Shown in pieces: positions 7,597 to 15,544 of a DNA stretch of 64,000 nt. Both the position numbers and the translations under genes were made by a program. Numbering within the stretch: position 1 is the first letter of the stretch; each line of letters begins with the position of its first letter. The DNA comes from Hyphomicrobiales bacterium (lineage in GTDB: Bacteria > Pseudomonadota > Alphaproteobacteria > Rhizobiales > Rhizobiaceae): positions 496,001 through 560,000 of the forward strand of contig UCMW01000004.1 of assembly GCA_900473745.1 (NCBI GenBank), written 5' to 3'. A model generated the notes under the pieces. That model had not been told where the DNA came from. It did not search any database and worked only from the letters and a program-made list of their open reading frames with translations.

Positions 7597-9792
7597 ATGG
7601 GAATCCCGATGGTCTCGACCTATCTGAGTTACAATCTCGTCAATCGCGACATCAAGGCGAGCCTTGAACGCACCGTGTCCGATCCGCTCGTGGCGCGCCA
7701 GACGGAGTACTTCAAGGAGAACATTTCGAAGGTTTCGACGCTCGAGGAATTCCTCGACGACTACCAGCTCTATTCCTATGCGATGAAGGCCCATGGTCTC
7801 GAAGAGATGACCTATGCGAAGGCCTTCATGAAGAAGGTGCTGGACAGCGATCTTTCGGATGAAAAGAGCTTCGCCAATCAGCTGACGGACGAGCGCTACC
7901 GAAATTTCGCCGCCTCCTTCCAGTTTTCGGCCGAAAAGACCGATCTGCAGACAGATTCTCAGCAGGCCATACTTCTCGAGAAATACGAGGCCTCGCTCAC
8001 CGCGCAGAGCGACACGCTGGAAGCGGAAGCCTTCTACTACGAGGCGATGATCGACAAGGTCACCAATGTCAGCGGCCTCGTCAACAACAGCCGCCTGATG
8101 ACATTCGCACTCGACGCCTACGGCATCGATGGCGCCTATTACACCAAGGATCATCTCACCCAGATCCTGACCAGCGACACGTCCGACCCGGACAGCTACG
8201 TCAACCAGATGGTTGCCAATGGTGCGGCCAATGCATCGAGTTTCCTCAAGCTCGCCCAGGCCTTCGACTTCAACACCGATGGATCGCTCTCTGGCGCGAC
8301 CGCCCAGACTGCGGCCCAGAAGGAAGCGACCGTCTCGCTCTATGTCGATGAAGAGCAGATCTACGTCACCGACTATTATCGCCAGCGCGAGCGCGCCTAT
8401 TATGAGCAGAAGATCTCGACCATCACCACGGTCGATGAACTGACTGCCGATACGCGCCTGTTCAATTACGTGAAGACGGCGTTCGAACTCGGCTCCATGG
8501 GGGCATCGACCTTCAAGTCGATCGTGACCAGCGACACCTCCGACCCTGACAGCTATGCCGCCACCAATGGCGGTGACGCCTGGGTGGCCATTGCCGGCAA
8601 GTTCAACTTCGCCAGCGACGGCACGGTTGAATCCGGAATGACAGCGCAGGGATCGACCCAGCTCGCATCGACCCATTCGGCCTTCTCGACTTACTACGAC
8701 GATGCCGATCAGGAGCGAAAAGATGCTCTGACCGAATTGTTCAAGACCAATATCTCCGAGGCCGAGAATGTCGATGACATTCTGTCCGACACGACGATGC
8801 GTCTCGTCCTGCAGCGCACTTTCGGCTTTGAAGCCAACGAATTCTCGGTGCGTGAACTGAGACAGGCCCTGACCAGCGATTTCACCGACCCGAACAGCTT
8901 TGCCAACAAATCTAAGGACAGCCGTCTGATCGACATGTCGAAGCTCTTCAACTTCGACAGCGAAGGCAATGCCGCCGTGCCCTTGCAGGCCCACAATTCG
9001 CTGACGGCAACGATGATCGCCAAGCAATATGCGATCAACGAGGTTCGCTTCTTGGAGGATCCGGAAAGAACCGAGGTCCGGAAAACGGCGACCGAGAAGG
9101 CGGAAAACTACCAGGAGAAAATCCAGTCGATCGACACGGCCGCCAAGCTGCTGGCGGATCGCGAGGTTCTGGATGTCGTCATCGGGGCCTATGGGTTCGA
9201 CCCGGCAGAAGTGACCGACGACTTCCTCAAGCGGGCCTTCGCCTCAGATCTTTCCGATCCGAAAAGCTTCGTCAACCAGCAGGCCGACAGTCGCTGGGCC
9301 GAACTCGTTGCATCCTTCAACTTCGACGCGGAGGGCAACCTCACCCGCCAGACGATCGGCACCGTCCAGCAGCGCGGCGAGACCATGGAAACGGTCAACA
9401 AATACTTGCGCCAGACACTCGAAGAGACCGAAGGCGAGAGCAATGAGGCGGTCCGCCTCGCGCTCTATTTCCAGCGCACGGCACCGAGCATCACCGATGC
9501 CTATGGCCTCATTGCCGACGACGCGCTCATGGCCGTCTTCCGCACGACATTCGGCTATTCCGACGAATTCTCCAACATGGATGTCGACCAGCAGGCCCGC
9601 ATCATCGGGGAAAACATGGAACTCTCAGACCTGCAGGACCCGGCCAAGCTCGAACGGTTCCTGCAGCGCTATTCGGCCATGTACGACACCGAGAACGCCA
9701 GTTTCGACAACCCGGCCGTCTCCATCCTGAGCGGTGGAAGCGCCAGCATCTCGGCAGATCTTCTGTTCAGCTTGGCGCAGTTGAAAGCCTGA
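7597..9792 (+). CDS. DUF1217 repeat protein (flagellar-associated family)
   Basis: 731 residues made almost entirely of degenerate copies of one unit of roughly 100-120 residues. The pattern is: helix beginning with K/N-I-S and a 'V..ELL.D..L' motif, an aromatic residue plus G-F/Y-G, then 'L.SDLSDP.SF.N', and a closing 'F.F...G'. I count six copies, near residues 37-125, 145-240, 268-350, 385-470, 510-600 and 635-700. DUF1217 proteins are known mainly from rhizobia, where genes often lie in flagellar clusters; their biochemical role is not established. No signal peptide is obvious, so if exported it could use the flagellar apparatus. The gene stands away from any flagellar cluster here. A second in-frame ATG four codons in is an equally possible start. 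Confidence 0.85.
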   Translation: MGIPMVSTYLSYNLVNRDIKASLERTVSDPLVARQTEYFKENISKVSTLEEFLDDYQLYSYAMKAHGLEEMTYAKAFMKKVLDSDLSDEKSFANQLTDERYRNFAASFQFSAEKTDLQTDSQQAILLEKYEASLTAQSDTLEAEAFYYEAMIDKVTNVSGLVNNSRLMTFALDAYGIDGAYYTKDHLTQILTSDTSDPDSYVNQMVANGAANASSFLKLAQAFDFNTDGSLSGATAQTAAQKEATVSLYVDEEQIYVTDYYRQRERAYYEQKISTITTVDELTADTRLFNYVKTAFELGSMGASTFKSIVTSDTSDPDSYAATNGGDAWVAIAGKFNFASDGTVESGMTAQGSTQLASTHSAFSTYYDDADQERKDALTELFKTNISEAENVDDILSDTTMRLVLQRTFGFEANEFSVRELRQALTSDFTDPNSFANKSKDSRLIDMSKLFNFDSEGNAAVPLQAHNSLTATMIAKQYAINEVRFLEDPERTEVRKTATEKAENYQEKIQSIDTAAKLLADREVLDVVIGAYGFDPAEVTDDFLKRAFASDLSDPKSFVNQQADSRWAELVASFNFDAEGNLTRQTIGTVQQRGETMETVNKYLRQTLEETEGESNEAVRLALYFQRTAPSITDAYGLIADDALMAVFRTTFGYSDEFSNMDVDQQARIIGENMELSDLQDPAKLERFLQRYSAMYDTENASFDNPAVSILSGGSASISADLLFSLAQLKA

Positions 9793-9810
9793 TCCTCGCC
9801 TTCCAGAAAT

Positions 9811-9838
9811 CCGTCGCTTGCCGGCGGGTTTCTTTTTG
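9811..9838 (+). terminator. Terminator of the DUF1217 gene
   Basis: CCGTCG pairs with CGGCGG (one G-T pair, loop CTTGC) and is followed by GTTTCTTTTT. It insulates modA from the upstream gene. Confidence 0.8.
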
Positions 9839-9842
9839 ACTA

Positions 9843-9868
9843 TCGATATATCCATCGGGATATATCGA
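9843..9868 (+). promoter_or_regulatory. Mo-box: ModE operator in front of modA
   Basis: A perfect inverted repeat with 11-base arms (TCGATATATCC / GGATATATCGA) and a 4-base centre, ending 14 bases before the modA start. It matches the form of known ModE operators: CG plus a TATATA-type half-site on each side. Its position between the upstream terminator and the modA ribosome site would let a bound repressor block the promoter or early elongation. A ModE homologue is encoded just beyond modC. Confidence 0.82.
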
Positions 9869-9882
9869 CTGGAAGCCGCCTC

Positions 9883-10680
9883 ATGATCAGGATATTCAAG
9901 ACCGCTGCATGCACTTGGATGGCAGCGGCCGCCATGGCCCTCTCCGCCATCGTTGCCCCGGAAGCCCGGGCCGAGGAGCCGGTCACGATCTTTGCCGCAG
10001 CCAGCCTCAAGGAGAGTGTCGAGACGGTTGCCGCAGCCTGGAAGGCGGCCGGCGGCACGGATGTCAGGCTGTCCTTTGCGGGAAGTTCAGCGCTCGCCAG
10101 GCAAATCGAGGAGGGCGCGCCGGCGGATGTCTTTATCTCGGCGGACCTCAAGTGGATGGACCATCTCGACAAGGCGGGACGTATCAAGGCCGAGACCCGC
10201 GTCGACCTTCTCGGCAATCGGATCGTGCTCGTCGCGCCGAGGGATTCGGCGGCGACCATTCGCATCTCCGAGAATTTTCCGCTTGCCGCGCTGCTTGGCG
10301 ATGAACGTCTGGCCATGGCCAATGTCGATGCTGTCCCCGCCGGAAGCTATGGCAAGGCGGCACTCTTAAATCTCGGCGTCTGGGAGAGTGTGAGGGAGAA
10401 CGTGGCCCAGGCGGAAAATGTCCGCGCCGCCCTGCTTCTGGTATCCCGGGCCGAGGCTCCGCTCGGCATCGTCTATGAGACGGATGCGAAGGTCGATCCT
10501 TCGGTCAAGATCCTCGATCGGTTTCCCGAAACGAGCCATCCCGCCATCGTCTATCCGGCGGCGCTGACGACCGATGGACAAAACCCGCGCGCAGCAGAAT
10601 TCCTGGCTTACTTGCAGGGGGCAGACGCCCATGCCATCTTCACGGCAGCCGGCTTCACCGTGCTCGCCAAAACCAATTGA
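9883..10680 (+). CDS. modA: Molybdate ABC transporter, periplasmic binding protein
   Basis: The substrate-capturing subunit of the high-affinity molybdate importer. Residues 1-30 form a signal peptide cut after PEARA. The mature protein opens with the ModA pattern VTIFAAASLKESVE, where the AAASL serine contacts the oxyanion, followed by FAGSSALARQIEEGAPADVF with the second binding serine, and later a VPAGSYG block. Length (265 aa) is normal. It is the first gene of modABC and lies directly behind the Mo-box. Tungstate would probably also be bound; sequence does not distinguish it. Confidence 0.95.
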   Translation: MIRIFKTAACTWMAAAAMALSAIVAPEARAEEPVTIFAAASLKESVETVAAAWKAAGGTDVRLSFAGSSALARQIEEGAPADVFISADLKWMDHLDKAGRIKAETRVDLLGNRIVLVAPRDSAATIRISENFPLAALLGDERLAMANVDAVPAGSYGKAALLNLGVWESVRENVAQAENVRAALLLVSRAEAPLGIVYETDAKVDPSVKILDRFPETSHPAIVYPAALTTDGQNPRAAEFLAYLQGADAHAIFTAAGFTVLAKTN

Positions 10681-10713
10681 ACCGGCCTCGACCATGCATC
10701 CGGGATACCTCAT

Positions 10714-11406
10714 TTGACCCTGACGGCCGAAGAATGGACCGCGATGCTTCTGAGCTTGAAGGTGGCGGCCGTTGCCGTTGCCTTTTCGCTCCCGCTGGGG
10801 CTCCTCACCGCCTGGATGCTCTCTCGCCGTGAGTTCTGGGGCAAGTCTCTGCTGAACGGCCTCGTCCACCTGCCGTTGATCCTGCCGCCGGTCGTGACCG
10901 GCTATCTCTTGCTGATCACATTCGGTCGCCGCGGCACGGCCGGTACCTTCCTGGAACAGACTTTCGGCCTCGTCTTCTCCTTCCGCTGGACCGGTGCCGC
11001 GCTGGCCGCCGCCGTCATGGGCTTCCCGCTGCTTGTCCGCTCCATCCGTCTGTCGCTCGACGCAGTCGACCGCAGGCTGGAAGCCGCAGCCGCGACGCTC
11101 GGCGCGCCGCCGCCTTATGTGTTCGTCACCGTCACCCTGCCGCTCATCCTGCCCGGCATCGCTGCCGGCGCCATTCTGGCCTTCGCCAAGTCCATGGGCG
11201 AGTTCGGCGCCACCATTACCTTCGTCTCCAACATTCCCGGCGAAACCCAGACGCTCGCCTCGGCGATCTACACCTATACACAGGTGCCCGGCGGTGACCT
11301 CGCCGCCATGCGCCTCACCCTGATTTCCATCGTCCTCTCGCTCGGCGCCCTGATCGCCTCGGAATTCCTCTCCCGGCGCATCGCCGCCCGCGTGGGAGCC
11401 ACCTGA
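10714..11406 (+). CDS. modB: Molybdate ABC transporter, permease
   Basis: Inner-membrane channel subunit with about five hydrophobic helices. The cytoplasmic EAA loop is visible as EAAATLGAPPPYVFVTVTLP, the contact for ModC. The first codon is a TTG with GGGAT upstream; an ATG ten codons later is an alternative but would trim the first periplasmic or helix-flanking segment. The gene ends inside the first codon of modC (TGATG), so the two are translationally coupled. Confidence 0.93.
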   Translation: MTLTAEEWTAMLLSLKVAAVAVAFSLPLGLLTAWMLSRREFWGKSLLNGLVHLPLILPPVVTGYLLLITFGRRGTAGTFLEQTFGLVFSFRWTGAALAAAVMGFPLLVRSIRLSLDAVDRRLEAAAATLGAPPPYVFVTVTLPLILPGIAAGAILAFAKSMGEFGATITFVSNIPGETQTLASAIYTYTQVPGGDLAAMRLTLISIVLSLGALIASEFLSRRIAARVGAT

Positions 11407-12491
11407 TGCTCGACCTTTCGATCCATCATCGTCAGGGCGATTTCGCGCTTCACGCCGACCTGAGTGTAGGGGAAGGCCTCACCGCCCTCTTCGGCGCGTC
11501 CGGTTCGGGCAAGACGACGCTGATCAACCTCGTCGCCGGCCTTATCCGCCCTGAGCAGGGACATATCCGCTTCAGCGGCGAGACTTGGAGCGACGGATCC
11601 ATGTTCATTGCGCCGCATCGCCGGCGCATCGGCTATGTCTTCCAGGAGGGGCGTCTCTTCCCGCATATGACGGTGCTGCAGAACCTGCGCTACGGCGAAC
11701 GCCTGCTGCCGCGCACCGAACGCCGCGAGGATCTCGACCGCATCTCTTCCCTTCTTGGCATCACCGACCTGCTCGATCGCCGTCCGGCCCATCTTTCCGG
11801 CGGCGAAAAACAGCGCGTGGCGCTCGGCCGTGCCCTGATGGCGAGCCCGAAACTGCTCCTGATGGACGAGCCGCTGTCAGCGCTGGACAGCGGCCTCAAG
11901 GCGCAGATCCTGCCCTATATCGAGCGCATTCGTGACGATTTCGGCGTGCCGATCCTCTATGTCAGCCATTCCGTCGAGGAGGTGGCGCGGCTCGCGACGT
12001 CGGTCGTGACGTTCGACAGGGGAAAGGCGAGTGCCGTCGGTCGCCCCGACGAAGCGCTGGCCGCCGTCATGCATGCATCCGGCGACCTTCCCGCCGGCAA
12101 TTTCATCGAGGCGGAGATCTCCGGCCACCATGTGGAAGACGGCCTGACCGAGGCGCGATCAACCGCCGGGCCGCTTCTCCTGCGCCGGACGCACCTTGCC
12201 GTCGGTACCCGGGTCCGTGTCTTCGTTCCTGTTTCCGACATCGTCGTCGCGACAGAACCGACCGAGGGACTTTCGGCGCTGAACCGCCTGTCTGGCCATC
12301 TGATCACGGTCGAGGAGGGGAAAGGTCCCAGTGTGATCCTGACCGTGGACTGTCATGGCCAGCGCCTGGTGGCTGAGGTGACGCGGCGCTCCTGGCGCCA
12401 ACTGGCGCTGGAAGCCGGGAAGCCTGTCCATCTTCTGTTCAAGACGGTGTCCATCGCTTCCGAGGGCATGTACCGGGAAATCAAGGATTGA
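11406..12491 (+). CDS. modC: Molybdate ABC transporter, ATPase with C-terminal TOBE/Mop domain
   Basis: ATP-hydrolysing subunit of the molybdate importer. Walker A is GASGSGKT (residues 30-37), the signature LSGGE begins at 130, and Walker B LLLMDEP at 150-156. After the ATPase domain, residues from about 290 (LSALNRLSGHLITVEEG) to 355 form the TOBE/Mop-type domain that binds molybdate and restrains transport when the ligand is plentiful. The start overlaps the modB stop. The companion ModE here lacks such a domain, so sensing through ModC may matter more than in enterobacteria. Confidence 0.95.
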   Translation: MLDLSIHHRQGDFALHADLSVGEGLTALFGASGSGKTTLINLVAGLIRPEQGHIRFSGETWSDGSMFIAPHRRRIGYVFQEGRLFPHMTVLQNLRYGERLLPRTERREDLDRISSLLGITDLLDRRPAHLSGGEKQRVALGRALMASPKLLLMDEPLSALDSGLKAQILPYIERIRDDFGVPILYVSHSVEEVARLATSVVTFDRGKASAVGRPDEALAAVMHASGDLPAGNFIEAEISGHHVEDGLTEARSTAGPLLLRRTHLAVGTRVRVFVPVSDIVVATEPTEGLSALNRLSGHLITVEEGKGPSVILTVDCHGQRLVAEVTRRSWRQLALEAGKPVHLLFKTVSIASEGMYREIKD

Positions 12492-12508
12492 ACTCTGGCA
12501 CGCAGGCG

Positions 12509-12898
12509 TCAGCCTTCGTCGTCGTCGCTCTTCCGTCCTTCGCGTACGAAGTCTGTCGCTTCGACGCTCGTCAGCCAGTCGAGATCCGCTGAAAGCGCCT
12601 TGCGGCTTTCCGCATCCATTCGCCTGCAGGCGGCGAGCAACGTCTCCCCGAAGGGCGTCAGCCCCGCGCCGCCGCCGCTCTTTCCCCCGTGGCGGGTGAA
12701 GATGGACGGCTCCCGGAACATGTGGTTGATCTCGTCCGCCAGCAGCCAGGCCCGTCGATAGGACATGCCCATCGCCGCCCCCGCTGCCCGGATCGAGCCG
12801 TGCACTTCGATCAGCGTCAGCAGCTGGGCCTTGCCGGGCCCAAGCCGCGCGCCGTTGGAAAGATCGATCCTGAGCGAAAGGCGAGGTGCGCCGGTCAT
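12509..12898 (-). CDS. modE: ModE-type molybdenum regulator, DNA-binding domain only
   Basis: A 129-residue winged-helix protein matching the N-terminal domain of ModE: LSLRIDLSNGARLGPGKAQL, then the helix-turn-helix (GSIRAAGAAMGMSYRRAWLL) and a wing GKSGGGAGLTPFGETLL. It would repress modABC through the palindrome before modA. Classical ModE has a C-terminal pair of Mop domains that bind molybdate; here the protein stops after a short acidic tail, so how it senses molybdate is not visible. It is the last gene of a minus-strand run with sua5 and an FAD oxidase (3-base gap) and ends 17 bases from the convergent modC. Confidence 0.88.
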   Translation of the reverse strand: MTGAPRLSLRIDLSNGARLGPGKAQLLTLIEVHGSIRAAGAAMGMSYRRAWLLADEINHMFREPSIFTRHGGKSGGGAGLTPFGETLLAACRRMDAESRKALSADLDWLTSVEATDFVREGRKSDDDEG

Positions 12899-12901
12899 GG
12901 C

Positions 12902-14338
12902 TCAGCCGATCACCTTGCCGGGGTTCATGATGCCGGCCGGGTCGAAGGCCTGTTTGATCCGCCGCATCAGCTCCGTCTCGATCGCCGGCCGGCTGGCCAC
13001 CAGTTCGTCGCGCTTCAGCTGGCCGACCCCATGCTCCGCGGAAATCGATCCTTTATGCCGATGCACGACATCATGCACCACGGCATTCACCTCGCGCCAG
13101 CGCGCGATGAATGCGGCCTTGTCGGCGCCGAGAGGCTGGCTGATATTGTAGTGGATATTGCCGTCGCCGAGATGGCCGAAGGCGCAGATCCGGGCATCCG
13201 GCATCAATGCGTAAACGGCCGCATCGGCCTCGGCCAGGAATGCCGGAATGCGCGAGACCGGCACCGACACGTCGTGCTTGATCGACCCGCCCTCCGGCTT
13301 CTGCGCCTCCGACATGCTTTCGCGCAGATGCCAGAAGGCATCCTGCTGGGCGATCGAGCTGGCAATGGCCGCATCCGCGACGAGTTCGCTTTCAAAGGCT
13401 TCGGCGAGCAGTTCCTGCATCATCGCCTCCGCCGTCTCGGCCGAGTCCGATGTCGAGATGTCGACGAGCGCATACCAGGGATGGATGGAGGTGAGGGGAT
13501 CGCGCACGCCGGGGATATGCTTCGTGGTGAACTCGATACCAATGCGCGGCATCAGCTCGAAGCCGGTCAGCGCCGTGCCGCACCGCTGCGAAGCCTTCTC
13601 GAACAGCACCAATGCCGCATTCGGCGAGGCGAGCCCGACATAGGCCACCTGCCGACCGCGAGGACGCGGCACCATCTTCAGCACCGCCCCGGTGATCACG
13701 CCGAGCGTGCCCTCGGCGCCGATGAAGAGATCGCGCAGGTCGTAGCCGCTATTGTCCTTCTTCAGCCGTCTGAGGCCGTCCCAGATTTCGCCGGTCGGCA
13801 GAACGACTTCGAGCCCCAGGCAGAGCTGTCGCATATTGCCATAGGCGAGCACCGCTGTGCCCCCGGCATTGGTCGCGAGATTGCCGCCGATACGGCAGGA
13901 ACCTTCCGAACCGAGCGAGAGCGGGAAAAGCCGGTCATGCGCCTCGGCCGCCTTCTGCACGTCGGCCAGGATCGCGCCGCCGTCGGCCACGATCACGTCG
14001 GCGACCGCATCGATCTGGCGGATCTTGTTCATTCGCTCCAAGGAGAGCAGTACGTCAGAGCTGTCTTCGCGGGGTACCTGCCCGCCGACGAGACCGGTGC
14101 GGCCGCTCACCGGCACGATCGGCGTGCCGGTCTCGGAGGCGAGCTTCAGGATGGCGGAGACTTCCTGTGTCGAGCCGGGTTTCAGCACCAACGGCGAGGA
14201 ACCGTGATAAAGGCCACGGTTTTCTGTGAGATAGGGCCTGATGTCCTCTTGCGATGTCAGGGCGTTCGCCTCTCCGACGATGTCAACGAAGGCGCGCAGG
14301 CGCTCGGCAAGGCTCATGGTCACGGTCATCTCAGTCAT
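12902..14338 (-). CDS. FAD-linked 2-hydroxyacid dehydrogenase (GlcD / D-2-hydroxyglutarate dehydrogenase type)
   Basis: A flavoprotein of the vanillyl-alcohol-oxidase fold. The PP-loop and FAD-binding block is VLKPGSTQEVSAILKLASET through SGRTGLVGGQ (residues about 50-90), with a second FAD contact in GSEGSCRIGGNLATNAGG. The C-terminal domain carries the HLGDGNIHYN and EHGVGQLK (about 435-442) motifs that hold metal and substrate. Related enzymes oxidise D-lactate, glycolate or D-2-hydroxyglutarate; HLGDGNIHYN favours the D-2-hydroxyacid dehydrogenases, but the substrate is not fixed. The ATG overlaps the sua5 stop by four bases, so it is translated as part of that operon. Confidence 0.88.
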   Translation of the reverse strand: MTEMTVTMSLAERLRAFVDIVGEANALTSQEDIRPYLTENRGLYHGSSPLVLKPGSTQEVSAILKLASETGTPIVPVSGRTGLVGGQVPREDSSDVLLSLERMNKIRQIDAVADVIVADGGAILADVQKAAEAHDRLFPLSLGSEGSCRIGGNLATNAGGTAVLAYGNMRQLCLGLEVVLPTGEIWDGLRRLKKDNSGYDLRDLFIGAEGTLGVITGAVLKMVPRPRGRQVAYVGLASPNAALVLFEKASQRCGTALTGFELMPRIGIEFTTKHIPGVRDPLTSIHPWYALVDISTSDSAETAEAMMQELLAEAFESELVADAAIASSIAQQDAFWHLRESMSEAQKPEGGSIKHDVSVPVSRIPAFLAEADAAVYALMPDARICAFGHLGDGNIHYNISQPLGADKAAFIARWREVNAVVHDVVHRHKGSISAEHGVGQLKRDELVASRPAIETELMRRIKQAFDPAGIMNPGKVIG

Positions 14339-15327
14339 CCCTCCGTCCCGCGGGGTGCCGCCGCCCGCATCAGCCGGTCGTTGATCGCTTCGCCCAGGCC
14401 CTCGTCCGGGATCGGAGCCACGGCAATGCCCGTCGCCCCGCTCGCATCCGCGCGCTTGAGGAAGTCGAAGAGATTGCTGGCCGCCTCGGCAAGGTCACCA
14501 TCGGGGCTGAGGTTGAAAACAGCCATCGCGGTCGATGCCCCGGATATGTCGCCTGTCCCGAACGCGATCAAGGCTTCCTTGCTCGACACCCTTGCCGCAT
14601 TCAGTCGCACCGAAGCATCAGGCGCATAATGCAATGCAAGCATGCCCGGCGCTTCGATTGCTGCCGTCCCGGAAGCCTTCGGTCGCTGCACGGTCTTGCC
14701 CGTCACCGCTTCGATTGCGTCTGCATCGATTCCGCCGGGTCGAAGCAGTCGGATCTCGCCGTCCTCGACCTTCACGATGGTCGATTCCACCCCGACGGGG
14801 CAGGGGCCACCATCGACGATGACCTCGATCTTCTCTCCAAGATCCGCCTCGACATGCTGAGCTGTCGTCGGGCTGATGCGCCCCGATGAGTTGGCGCTCG
14901 GCGCGGCCAGCGGGCGTCCAAGGCTTTGGATGAGCTCTGCCGTAAACCCGACCGGCACGCGAATGCCGACCGTGTCGAGGCCTGCCGTCGCCAGCGGGTG
15001 AATGCCGGCGTTCTCCTTGAGCGGCAAAACGAGCGTGAGCGGCCCCGGCCAGAAGGCCTCGGCCAGGTTGCGGGAGATCGGGTCGAACACGGCATAGCGC
15101 TCCGCCATGGACAGATCTGCCATGTGGCAGATCAGCGGATTGAAGCGAGGGCGCCCCTTGGTCTCGTAGATCGAGGTGATCGCGCTGGCATGCGTCGCAT
15201 CTGCGGCGAGCCCGTAGACGGTTTCCGTCGGTATGGCGACGGGCCGGTGGCGCAAGAGCACCTCGGTGGCCGCCGCAACGGCCTCCGCCTTGTCCGTATC
15301 GGTTGCGATCGGGATGATCCGCGCCAT
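14335..15327 (-). CDS. tsaC: Threonylcarbamoyl-AMP synthase (Sua5 type)
   Basis: Makes threonylcarbamoyl-adenylate from threonine, bicarbonate and ATP, the first step of the t6A modification of tRNAs reading ANN codons. The YrdC fold fills residues about 15-205, with PTETVYGLAADA, KGRPRFNPL (the KxR nucleotide motif) and SANSSGRISPT. A C-terminal Sua5 domain follows after a linker (from about 230, EAPGMLALHYAPDASV), making it the long Sua5 form rather than short TsaC. The ATG at 15327 is chosen because GGAG stands just upstream and MARIIPI fits family starts; the frame stays open to 15387 without support. Its stop overlaps the next gene's start. Confidence 0.93.
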   Translation of the reverse strand: MARIIPIATDTDKAEAVAAATEVLLRHRPVAIPTETVYGLAADATHASAITSIYETKGRPRFNPLICHMADLSMAERYAVFDPISRNLAEAFWPGPLTLVLPLKENAGIHPLATAGLDTVGIRVPVGFTAELIQSLGRPLAAPSANSSGRISPTTAQHVEADLGEKIEVIVDGGPCPVGVESTIVKVEDGEIRLLRPGGIDADAIEAVTGKTVQRPKASGTAAIEAPGMLALHYAPDASVRLNAARVSSKEALIAFGTGDISGASTAMAVFNLSPDGDLAEAASNLFDFLKRADASGATGIAVAPIPDEGLGEAINDRLMRAAAPRGTEG

Positions 15328-15544
15328 GTCTCCGAGCCTTCCAGTCTGCCTCAGCCCGTGCATATCCCGAGCAGGCCGGGTCGGCAAACCACTTTTTCCA
15401 CTCCAGAAGACCCCGATTCTACCCTATTTTTTGATGGGATGCGCAATCCGTTCAATTTTTAAGTACCGACGTAACCGAAAGAAAGAATTGTTCGCCTAGG
15501 GTCTAACCAAGAGACGGGAAAGCCTCATTCGGGGAATTGGACAG

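Noticed and set aside
12689..14629. 646-codon plus-strand open frame over modE and the FAD oxidase gene
   Set aside because: Composition (Arg/His/Asp/Gly) and lack of motifs mark it as a shadow of two well-supported genes.
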